From Paenibacillus radicis (ex Xue et al. 2023) (GTDB lineage Bacteria; Bacillota; Bacilli; Paenibacillales; NBRC-103111), in contig NZ_JANQBD010000029.1 in NCBI RefSeq assembly GCF_024722015.1, positions 1 to 64,000 of the forward strand: DNA of 64,000 nucleotides, in the 5' to 3' direction. A program made the translations under genes and the position numbers. Below are positions 26,960 to 35,600 of the stretch, piece after piece (within the stretch, counting starts at the first letter, position 1; the number at the start of each line of letters is the position of its first letter). A model generated the notes under the pieces. It did not search any database and was not told the DNA's origin. It saw nothing but the letters and a program-made list of their open reading frames with translations.

Positions 26960-27125
26960 ACTCATGAAGGTGAGGGCTACTCGTAGAGGATAGCCGTTTA
27001 TGTGTGCTATCTCCAGGGCTGAGTACCACCGAAACGGCGAGGGAGGTAGAAGAGGAAGTACAGCCCCTTATCGGGGGAGTCTGCCTTATTCCTGAGAGGC
27101 TGGAATTTAAGACTACAGGTGGAAT
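26960..27125. other. Gene-free GC-rich region with stable predicted folds
   Basis: Between converging metQ and doxX. GATAGC (26989-26994) pairs with GCTATC (27006-27011). GGGCT..GTAC (27016-27026) pairs with GTACAGCCC (27058-27066), enclosing a CCG/CGG hairpin. It begins with AGGTGAGG, as M-box RNAs do, but the rest does not match that class. No promoter or terminator was found for it. May be a structured RNA or a repeat remnant. Confidence 0.3.
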
Positions 27126-27130
27126 AAATA

Positions 27131-27321
27131 GGATAGATGGAAATTCTCCCGCTAATCTGTCTTGGATATCGCTAGGAATCCATCTAACTGGAAAACCTCC
27201 CTCTAATCCATCTGGTACTTGGCATATTTGACCAAATAGGTGAAATTAGCTTGAGAATTTCCAGTTAAAGGGTCCAATATGCCATTCAACGGTGTAACTA
27301 ACGGGACATTTTCCTGATAAA
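27131..27321. repeat. Palindromic intergenic repeat, copy A
   Basis: This stretch aligns over about 190 bp with 59062-59250. Both begin GATAGATGGAAAT.CTCCCG.TAATC, contain CTAACTGGAAAA and an inverted GAA.TTCCAGTTAA segment, and end in CATTTTCCTGATAA or CAATTTCCTGATAA. Its arms could fold into a long hairpin. It sits between converging genes. Confidence 0.65.
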
Positions 27322-27345
27322 CTTCGATCAGAAGCCCCTCTTCCA

Positions 27346-27921
27346 TTAAAACTGTTTGGTTTTTATATCATCCGTCGGAGATTTTCGCCCCCAAGGGGTC
27401 CCGAGAATAGGCAGCGCCCATCTGTCCAAACCATACCAGCCGGCATTTTTCCATGCAAGCACAAGCCAAGTAGCGAGGATGAACAGGATCGGATTTGTAC
27501 TTAAGGTTCCTGCAAACAAAAAGCTGGCATTCATAAATCCGCCGAAGAAAGCGGCAATTCCAGTTAGTAGTCCTAAGATGAGCCCAAGCCCAACCAGTAA
27601 TTCGCCAAAAGCAACCATAAATCCGAATACCTTGGCATTAGGAAGCACCACACTTTCAAGGAAGCCCGCATACCAGTCTGTAACATCTTTGCCAGCCTCT
27701 GCTTTAGCGAGTGCACCCTTTATGAAGCTTTGGAGAGCGGTGCCCGCTTTGTCGCCTGTCCATGCATCGCTCGTTACCTTCTTCCAACCGGAAGTAACCC
27801 AGGCATAACCGACATATAGACGAACGATTAGCCATATCCAGCCCGCTTGGGTGCTGTTGAATAAAAACTTGGAAACGGGGTTTTCAGGAATGATCTGGTG
27901 ATTTAATTTTTCAATTTGCAT
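27346..27921 (-). CDS. DoxX-family membrane protein
   Basis: A 191-residue protein with four or more hydrophobic helices typical of the DoxX/TQO family, of which some members form the quinone-reducing subunit of thiosulfate dehydrogenase while many are uncharacterised. The motifs LGWATSGWKK-like (WVTSGWKKVTS, about 39-49) and a glycine-rich GLGLILGLLTG helix are visible. AAGGAGG precedes the ATG at 27921. A perfect Crp/Fnr-type site lies 86 bp upstream (28007-28022), suggesting redox- or oxygen-linked control. Single gene. Confidence 0.82.
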   Translation of the reverse strand: MQIEKLNHQIIPENPVSKFLFNSTQAGWIWLIVRLYVGYAWVTSGWKKVTSDAWTGDKAGTALQSFIKGALAKAEAGKDVTDWYAGFLESVVLPNAKVFGFMVAFGELLVGLGLILGLLTGIAAFFGGFMNASFLFAGTLSTNPILFILATWLVLAWKNAGWYGLDRWALPILGTPWGRKSPTDDIKTKQF

Positions 27922-28006
27922 CGCATGAGCCTCCTTATAATATAAAACATAGCAACAATGGAATATATCGGATAAGGCTATTGTAGCTGGAGTCCATTTA
28001 ATTGGA

Positions 28007-28022
28007 TGTGATACAAATCACA
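28007..28022. promoter_or_regulatory. Crp/Fnr-type binding site
   Basis: TGTGATACAAATCACA is a 16-bp perfect palindrome and an exact TGTGA-N6-TCACA match, the consensus of Crp and of Bacillus Fnr. It lies between doxX (minus) and the next plus-strand gene, 86 bp from doxX. Confidence 0.6.
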
Positions 28023-28432
28023 CCGGAACAAAATAGGATACCGTTGTGATATTAGAAACACCGGAGTTCAGAGCTAGCTGAACTAATGTAAAATGCAAAA
28101 ATGAAAACGTATACAACAGAATAGTATTCAAGTATAATTAACTTAATGAATAAAATAATATAGACTCAAATATTCGTTCATGCTCCGTTAACGAAGCTGG
28201 CACTGCTTACGATAGCTTTATTTCAATTTATGCACAGCTGGGCTGACTTCAAGGGTCATTAATTTACTTGTCGGAGGAGTCGCAGTATACGATCATGATT
28301 GGTTAGCAATCCTTCAAAACCCAATATGGAGCTGAATGGCAACAAAAAGTGTTTATTCAGGGTATCGTCTTTTCAGGGATCAAGTAACGTTCTTGTTTGG
28401 CTAGGTAAATTCATAAACGGGAGTGATCTGAA
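28023..28432. other. Intergenic region without recognised gene
   Basis: About 410 bp, AT-rich, no credible reading frame, no clear promoter for the downstream phosphatase and no terminator. Nothing further recognised. Confidence 0.4.
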
Positions 28433-29047
28433 ATGGAATTGTTTATTATACGACACGGCCAATCAATAGGAAACACCGTACCGCATGATGTGCCGGATGG
28501 GGAATTGACGGAGCTTGGCATCATCCAGGCTGCCAGAGTGGCCGGATGTTTGGCCGACCGGAAATTTGACCAGCTTATTAGCAGTCCCTTGGTCAGGGCG
28601 ATCGAAACGGCACAACCGCTGGCAAGAGCATTGAAGCTGCCGATCCAGATATGGAAAAACACGTTCGAAGTAAGAAACAAAGGAGTATACCGGGGACCTA
28701 CGGCGGCGGAGTTGAACCGGCTGTACCCGGAAACACAGTTTCGCGATGATGTAGAGGCGGAAGGCTGGTATTGCAGTGGCGATGAGAATTCTCAAAAAGG
28801 CCATGCGAGAGCCTCAGACATATGGCAGGAGCTATTGGAGCGTTTCATGGGCCAGCGCGTGGCATTGTTTGCCCATGGTGGATTTAACCACCATCTGCTG
28901 CTTGCCATACTCGGGCTGCCCCATGACAGCCCGGTATATTTTGAGCAAAGCAACGGCAGCATTTATTGGGTAAGTGTGACCGAAGAACGGACCAAGGTTC
29001 GTTTCATCGGGCCAACTGAGGGCATATTGAGTGCCCGGGAGGAATAA
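28433..29047 (+). CDS. Histidine phosphatase family protein (phosphoglycerate mutase-like)
   Basis: A 204-residue branch-1 histidine phosphatase. The phospho-acceptor histidine is in IIRHGQSIGN (H8), the acid/base region in SPLVRAIETAQPL, and the second histidine in FAHGGFNHHLL (about 144). GGGAGTG lies upstream of the ATG. The family acts on small phosphorylated metabolites; the substrate is not determinable. Its stop is 39 bp from the end of the convergent PHP-domain gene. Confidence 0.85.
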   Translation: MELFIIRHGQSIGNTVPHDVPDGELTELGIIQAARVAGCLADRKFDQLISSPLVRAIETAQPLARALKLPIQIWKNTFEVRNKGVYRGPTAAELNRLYPETQFRDDVEAEGWYCSGDENSQKGHARASDIWQELLERFMGQRVALFAHGGFNHHLLLAILGLPHDSPVYFEQSNGSIYWVSVTEERTKVRFIGPTEGILSAREE

Positions 29048-29085
29048 CCCGGCACTCTGCCTGGCCATTGCCATAAGCCTATGAG

Positions 29086-31707
29086 TTAGTGGCGATGGCT
29101 ATGGCCGCCGTGATCATGACCATGGCCGGGATGCTCCCGGTGATGGTCATCTGCCGGTGTGTGAAGATGCATGACACCATGCTGATGCATTCGGTTGTGC
29201 AGTGCACGGTGAGCGGAAGTGAGCGTCATGAGCAAATGCTTGAAGGTTCGATCATCCGCTTTCGTTGCCAGAGACTTGACATAAGCGGTAGAGCCTTCGA
29301 TCTGCTCCAGAATGGTAACGGCATCGTTTGCATCAAAGCATTTTTTTCCACCCACGATAATAGTCGCAGCACTGGAATGGGCTGCGATGATTTCCCCGTG
29401 CTCAGCATCCATCCCCCTTATACGCAGTGCGATCCAGCAGCTTTGCTTGACAGGAACCGACCAATGTCCCGCATAGGATCCTTTTTTGGGATCGACAGCA
29501 TGTACTTCCTTCAGCTCGCCGTTACAGACCAGTTCAATCCTGGTTACAGGAACGGTAACTGAAGAAACTTCCCAAACCACGTCAAGCATTCCACCTGAAT
29601 CGGTCAGCTGGATCATGGAGCCCATCTCATATCCGTTGATCCTAAACTCGAGCAGCGGACCGTAGGTAGCGAACGTAACACCTTGACGTACTGCTTTCAT
29701 CCACGCTTCATAAGTGAAAGGGGCATCCTTAATTAAAGCATAAGTGCGGATCGTCCCGACTGCAGTCGACTGGGACATCTTGTCTGTTCCACCAACCGCA
29801 GGCGCATGGTAGCCGCAATTCAAGTAACGGTACCAGTCTGAGAGCGAATAGGGATCGATCCCTTTGTTCTCGAAGGAACACATCTCTACGGCATCGATCT
29901 CTCCAAGAACAATGGCGGCGGCTCCTTCTGCACGTGGATTCGGCAGATGAGGCAGCACGGCTAAGCCGTTTTGCTCACGGCATTGCCGGGCCCACTGTGT
30001 CACAGTGGCCTCCAGAGCATCACCGAGCGGCGATTCATCCGGGCCGCCTGTACAGAGCGGCAGTATCATGCTGCCCTCATAGCCGAGCAAAGAAATATGA
30101 CCTAGAATATGCTGGCGATTCTCGGTCCCCACTCGAACCAAATACTCTCCGTTGCCTCCGTTTTCGGTGCTTCCTATTGTCGTTTTGCCGTCAAAATCGC
30201 CAAGATTGCTGAACATTTCTCCCCATTGACTGGTCAGCAAGTTGATGACGTTGACATCTTCCGCTTCGCCTTCCAGAAGCGCTGTCAGGGGAGACAGGAA
30301 ATGAACATGCGTATCGGCAGTAACCCAACCGCGCTGCCTCCAGGGCAATACGCGATCCAGTCCGATTTCGATTGTATCGGTGGTATCCGTCACGGTGAAG
30401 CGTCGGCGGACCGGACGGGTTTCGAATCCTTTCGTAACCTCTACATAAATATCGCCGAGCGGCAGCTTGAATTCGGCAGCTCCCGGGACGTATGCACTGA
30501 AGTGGTGGCCCTGCACATGTTCGGCGCCGTAATCTTCAAACCAATGCGGATTGGGCAAACGGTGGCCGTTGATGGGAGCTATATATTCGCCGGACTCCCC
30601 GTGTACGTGAAGTTTGGCGGCTACAGTACTGCCGCTTTTCAAGTCTACGATCCGCAGGGTGACCCTGCGGGTGGCAGGCTCCAGCGACTCAAATTCCGGC
30701 AGTGCCTCCAGCTCGTGCAGCTCAATAGCGCGTACAGGACCGTCCTCAAGGATCAAGCGAGCTTCTGGATGGGCGGTGTATTCGATGATCCATTCATTTC
30801 GTGCTGGATGTGGCAGCGAAGGATTGGCATTATCGAGCCATGTCGCATGATTGTAGTGAAGCGCAGGTGATACGGAGATCACTTCACCCAAATCGATGCG
30901 GATATTCGGATTGTCCCCATAAGGATTTAATGCCGGTTTTTCACTCTCGGATTGATATCTCACTTTTTTACGGGGCTCCCAGTTAAATGGGTTGCTGGAC
31001 AGATCCGATCGTGTAATACCGAATATGAGTGCAGTTCCATCGATAGGCTGCATGGTCAATCCAACCAGGTTTTTCTCTGGATGCGGATTGTTGAGAGCGT
31101 ACAGCCAATGGTGCATCACAGCGCCGAATCCCTGGAATGTGGTGCGAAGCTGACTTTGTCCCCATGGAATCGAAGGGGATATGCCACGGGGGATATCGCT
31201 ATTGGCTTGCATAGTCCGCGGTTTGATATGCTTAACGGCCTCGAAGCTGTTTTCCCCCCATTTTACCTGAAACTCGCTGATTTGATAGCGCCTGCGGATT
31301 GGGAATGTAGCGGTGGTATTATCGTCATAATGCAGCTTATATTCACATACGGTTTCGCCCAATCGCGGGGTTCCCGGCATAGGTCGAATAATCCCGTCCT
31401 CTGCTGCGCTGTTCACTTTGAAGTCGGCCGCATGAACGAAAACAAGCTGGCGGTCGTGCAGAGGCTGAGGGAAGTTAATAGTAACAGGCCCCTCTTTTAA
31501 TACTATAATGTTAGCGTTTCCATCGTTGGGGCCAAAAACAAAAGGGAGCCCCCACAGCTCGTGATTGCCGGTTAGCAGCAAATGTTTGTTAGCTACCAGC
31601 CGGTCGGAGCCATCCTGTGTATCCAGTTTTGCAATGATTCGGTTATAGGCCGCTGATAGGTCGATGGGAGCAAATCGGTTGTCTCCACTAGAAGGTCCAG
31701 TGTACAT
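29086..31707 (-). CDS. CehA/McbA-type metallohydrolase with PHP domain
   Basis: An 873-residue protein. The N-terminal half is beta-rich with no recognised catalytic motif. The central part carries a PHP-type metal site beginning ADTHVHFLSP (about residue 465), with later acidic and histidine ligands (VLPHLPNPRAE, VGGTDKMS), as in CehA/McbA carbaryl-hydrolase relatives. No signal peptide is seen, so it is probably cytoplasmic. The last 20 residues are strikingly His-rich (HHREHPGHGHDHGG), suggesting metal binding or delivery. TTGGAGGG precedes the ATG at 31707. Likely a phosphoesterase or amidohydrolase-like enzyme; substrate unknown. Confidence 0.75.
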   Translation of the reverse strand: MYTGPSSGDNRFAPIDLSAAYNRIIAKLDTQDGSDRLVANKHLLLTGNHELWGLPFVFGPNDGNANIIVLKEGPVTINFPQPLHDRQLVFVHAADFKVNSAAEDGIIRPMPGTPRLGETVCEYKLHYDDNTTATFPIRRRYQISEFQVKWGENSFEAVKHIKPRTMQANSDIPRGISPSIPWGQSQLRTTFQGFGAVMHHWLYALNNPHPEKNLVGLTMQPIDGTALIFGITRSDLSSNPFNWEPRKKVRYQSESEKPALNPYGDNPNIRIDLGEVISVSPALHYNHATWLDNANPSLPHPARNEWIIEYTAHPEARLILEDGPVRAIELHELEALPEFESLEPATRRVTLRIVDLKSGSTVAAKLHVHGESGEYIAPINGHRLPNPHWFEDYGAEHVQGHHFSAYVPGAAEFKLPLGDIYVEVTKGFETRPVRRRFTVTDTTDTIEIGLDRVLPWRQRGWVTADTHVHFLSPLTALLEGEAEDVNVINLLTSQWGEMFSNLGDFDGKTTIGSTENGGNGEYLVRVGTENRQHILGHISLLGYEGSMILPLCTGGPDESPLGDALEATVTQWARQCREQNGLAVLPHLPNPRAEGAAAIVLGEIDAVEMCSFENKGIDPYSLSDWYRYLNCGYHAPAVGGTDKMSQSTAVGTIRTYALIKDAPFTYEAWMKAVRQGVTFATYGPLLEFRINGYEMGSMIQLTDSGGMLDVVWEVSSVTVPVTRIELVCNGELKEVHAVDPKKGSYAGHWSVPVKQSCWIALRIRGMDAEHGEIIAAHSSAATIIVGGKKCFDANDAVTILEQIEGSTAYVKSLATKADDRTFKHLLMTLTSAHRALHNRMHQHGVMHLHTPADDHHREHPGHGHDHGGHSHRH

Positions 31708-32034
31708 AGAATCCCTCCAAAATTAAAGTATAAATACATCATATTTTAATTTAATGATTAAGTAAATTCATTTCTTTTAAAAAGCCTAGGAACAGCTTCA
31801 TTAGTCCCTGCCCAATTGGCAGGTTGGTTGTGCACCGCACTCGCTAAGTATTGCTAATTGTTCAAGTCACGTAAAGCGCAGCTCCGCAACGCGTGCGAAT
31901 CCAGGGCGCGCGCCGGGAGTTGCATGGATGTGGGACACCCCCCCCAGAAATAACCACTGCCGCTTACTTGTGGGGAACGGCCCAAGCCTCTGAGTAGACC
32001 GTACGGTGAATCTTTCTGTACGGTTTTCTCACAT
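31708..32034. other. Intergenic region, locally GC-rich, no gene
   Basis: It starts AT-rich behind the metallohydrolase start, then becomes GC-rich (31860-31960) with a run of seven C near 31938-31946. ACCGTAC/GTACGGT at about 32000-32022 could form a hairpin followed by TTTTC on the plus strand, but no plus-strand gene precedes it. No coding signal. Confidence 0.4.
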
Positions 32035-32421
32035 TTAGATGCTCACATAGTTGGAAATCTCAATCAAGTTTAAGTCCGGATCGCGGAAATAAACCGATCG
32101 AATAGGCCCCATCGCTCCGGTTCTGGCAACAGGACCCTCCTCGATAGCCACATGGTGCTTATGCAAATGAGCCATGACATCGTCCAATGGCAGTTGTGTG
32201 ATGAAGCACAAATCGATTGAACCTGGAGTTGGGTTACTCGCTTTTGGTTCAAATTCATTGCCGTATTCATGCAAATTTAGTTTTTGCATTCCAAATTGCA
32301 GTGCTTTGCGACCGCCTCCGAATGCCACGATTTCCATTCCTAGAACCTCCGAATAGAATTCACAGGTAGCTTCTATATTTTTTACGGTGAGAACAAGATG
32401 GTCGATGCGGTCTATCTGCAT
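32035..32421 (-). CDS. VOC-family (glyoxalase/bleomycin-resistance) protein
   Basis: A 128-residue protein made of two beta-alpha-beta-beta-beta modules. Likely metal ligands are H8 (IDHLVLTV), H51 (LNLHEYG) and E121 (LNLIEIS). It resembles small VOC proteins often annotated as lactoylglutathione lyase-like or virulence-associated; substrate unknown. AGGTGCC lies upstream of the ATG. Single gene. Confidence 0.82.
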   Translation of the reverse strand: MQIDRIDHLVLTVKNIEATCEFYSEVLGMEIVAFGGGRKALQFGMQKLNLHEYGNEFEPKASNPTPGSIDLCFITQLPLDDVMAHLHKHHVAIEEGPVARTGAMGPIRSVYFRDPDLNLIEISNYVSI

Positions 32422-32659
32422 GAACTGGCACCTCTTTTCGCGGTAGTTAACAATTATACAATTATATTCACACTATAGACGATATTTTGCGCTTATTCCT
32501 GTACTGGATTTGGAGAGCAGCATTCTAAAATTTGATGATCCACTTTAGAAATTGCAGATGTATAGTAAGTAATTTCAATGTTGGTTTCATCTTTTGTTGA
32601 TATATTTTATCGAAGCTTTTCTATATAAAGGGTTATAGGAGCACATGCTTGATTGCATT

Positions 32660-32673
32660 TGAAAACGCTTTAT
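32660..32673 (+). promoter_or_regulatory. LacI/CcpA-type operator upstream of SLH-PL6 lyase
   Basis: TGAAAACGCTTTAT, preceded by TT, matches the cre consensus WTGNAANCGNWNNCW except for A in place of the conserved C. The same core TTTGAAAACGCTTTA, with the same deviation, lies before the second PL6 gene at 44931-44945. It is 23 bp before the start codon, a road-block position. Confidence 0.6.
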
Positions 32674-32695
32674 ATGAGAAAGAGGTGGAGAAGGG

Positions 32696-35600
32696 TTGAA
32701 TAAGATGGGTAGAAGCAGGAATGTAAGGTTTCGGACGATTCAAATCATTCTGGTATTTACATTGATTATGGGAAGTGTATGGTTACCGGCGAGCCCCTCG
32801 GCCGCTGATGCTGTTTCAGGGACACCGGGCGGAGTGGATGCTGGTGCACTTAGATTGTGGCTGAAAGCAGATCCGGAGAATGTGACGCTTAACGCAACGA
32901 GTAATGTCACGGTGTGGCGGGACAGCAGTCCGAATGGAAACCATTTTGTTAATGACGGTTCGATTGCTGCAATCAGTTCCCGTCCGAAACCGAAATACCA
33001 GCCGGCAAATAGCGGATTGAATTTTCAACCGTCCGTTGGATTTTCCAGAAGCAGCAGCGGAAGCATTTTGCAGGATATTAACGGCTTATTTGGAGTGGGC
33101 AAATCCATTAGCCAAACAAGTGTGTTCGCTGTTACCGGGGGCGTTCCGTCGATTGATAACTCCATGATATTCAATCAGGAGCTAGCAACAGGCAGTCTTG
33201 TTGCCCATATTCCCTATACTAATGCAGCGACACCTGGGGTAGGGTCCGTCCTATGGGATTCTGGAGCATTAACGTCTGGAACGGGAACTCCTCGTATGAC
33301 GGTCACGAATCAAGTTAATCCGTCTAAATATAACCTGTGGGGATTGCATTTTGATGCGAGTCCGATGACAGTCGGGACAGACGTCTATCAGTCTGTTACT
33401 CGTGACGGTAAGTCCGAAGGTCAATCCAAACAGGCTCGTCTTCCCTTCGTTGGAAAAGCAAACGGCGCCATGTCTTTAGGCGCGGCTGCAGGTGGAGGCT
33501 CAGGCTATAACGGCAATATCGGGGAGTTCATCCTATTCACCGACCGGCTGACAGCGACGCAGAAGCGCCAAGTGGAAACCTATCTGGCCATCAAGTTCGG
33601 TATTGGCCTGCAGGAAGGTGATTATTTGTCCGCAGGTTCTTCTCCGCAGGTTGTTTGGAATGCCGCGGCTAATGCTGATTATCGTAGCAGTATAGCAGGG
33701 ATTGGAAAGGATCTGTTGGGGGCACTGGATCAGCAGCAGAGCCGGAGTGCAGATATTCCAACAGACCAAGTGGTAATCAGCGCCAAACAGCCGTTATTAG
33801 ATAAGCAGTACTTGCTGTGGGGTGATAATGGAAGTACAGGCTCGTTGCCTTATGGGGCGGAGTACAAGCGGTTGACTCGAAGCTGGAAGGCGCAAAATAC
33901 AGGCAATGTGGGTGCCGTGCAAATAGCGATTCCCAAAAGCGTAATTCCTCTTGGAGGAGTGCTTCTGACAAGCAGCGGCAGCAGTTTCGGGAATGAAGCC
34001 GCATATCCGCTATCTTTGAAGACCATTCAAGGGGTGGAGTATTATGCCGCTGATGTAACACTTGAAAACGGCTCTTATTTCACATTTGCCGAGAAACTGC
34101 CACTGGTTCTTTTGAATAGTTTTGAGGTGTGGGATGGAGCAACTCCTGTATCATTAAATGAGGCATTTGCGCCAAGCAAGACTAAAGGGTATGAGGCGAT
34201 TGTTTCGCAGGATACAGGGAGCGTCCGTGTGGAGGCGGCAGCGACTAGCGGAGCTGTCACATCGATGACTTTGAGTAATTATATTACCGGAAACATTCCA
34301 GTACCCATACTGGATCCTGGACATATCTCTTTGGTTCCGGGCGTTAATAAATTGAAAGTTAATTTATCTAGCGGTAGTGCGGATAATTCGTACCAGATAG
34401 ATATTATCCGAAAACTGTCTAAGGGAGAGAAAGGAAAGATTGGGCTTAACGCAGGATCAGTAACAGCCAGTTCTTATCAACCGAATACGAATTATATCCC
34501 GGCCAATGTGGTGGATGGTGTTTGGGGTGAGGATACGGCAAGCCAAGATAGCCGCTGGTCGGCTTCGGGACAAGGACAATGGTTGCAATTCGATTTGGGA
34601 CAGTCTGAGAAGGCCACTTACTTGGATATCGCATTTTTAAACGCAAGAGATCGGTCATCCAGTTTTGAAATATTGGGTTCGAACGATCCAGAGTTTACAA
34701 CCAGCACGATCTTATTGCCTAAAAGGAATAGTCGAAGTCTCAAGGCTACGGATAGTGTGATGCAGAGCTATGTTCTGACAAACCCATCCAATGCGCGTTA
34801 TTTGCGGCTTGTCGGGTATGGCAATAGTGCAAGCGGAAGCTCTGGCAACTGGAACAGTATAATGGAAGTTGGGGTCTACACGGGTACAGCTCCAATAATC
34901 GAAGAGCCTAAGGACCCAAGCGGACCTCCGGAGGCCGGGGAGAACCCCGAAGTACCGACACCGGAACTGACGAAAGTGAAGGTAAGCTCAGCGGAGCAAT
35001 TGCAGAATGCTTTGGATCAGGCTGTGCAAGGGACGAATATTGAGCTTCAAAATGGGAACTATGAACAGAATGGCCCGTTTGTTGTTAAAGATAAGACTGG
35101 TACCGTCGCGCTTCCGATCCGGATCACAGCTGCCGAGAAGGGGAAGGCCGTCATTACCGGAAACAGCTATATGCACATTGAAAATTCACAGTATATTGAG
35201 GTATCGGGGCTTGTATTCCGCAATGGGATTGGTACGGCGGAAGAGAATGCAGACCGGACTCTGAAGGACAGAGGGCTGGAGGGATCCATAATGAAGGAGG
35301 TACATCCAGGCTTGGAGCTCAGAAGCTCAAGCAATGTATCGATCCTTCGTAATACATTCGCACTGGATGAGACGGGACAGCCGTTCAGGTTCGACTCTGC
35401 TAGTGGTAAGGTCTGGTGTTTAACCGCGGTTGAGGGCAGCTGCCGATATGGAACGGGTGACACTTATAGTTCTGGTGGAGCCGTGTACATGGGGGATACT
35501 CCTCATACCAATTCGACCCTGATGACTGACAACGGAACCAATCGTCATTATATACGGGTTGAAGGAGTAAGCAGCCATAATCGGATTGCTTACAATGATA

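Noticed and set aside
26960..27080. M-box (magnesium) riboswitch
   Set aside because: Only the initial AGGTGAGG matches. The following conserved M-box segments are missing and no plus-strand gene follows.
27004..27231. 75-codon plus-strand frame between metQ and doxX
   Set aside because: It crosses the palindromic repeat and has no ribosome-binding site or recognisable protein.
32000..32022. Terminator for the VOC gene
   Set aside because: The T-rich side of the hairpin is on the plus strand, while the VOC gene runs on the minus strand, so the orientation is wrong.
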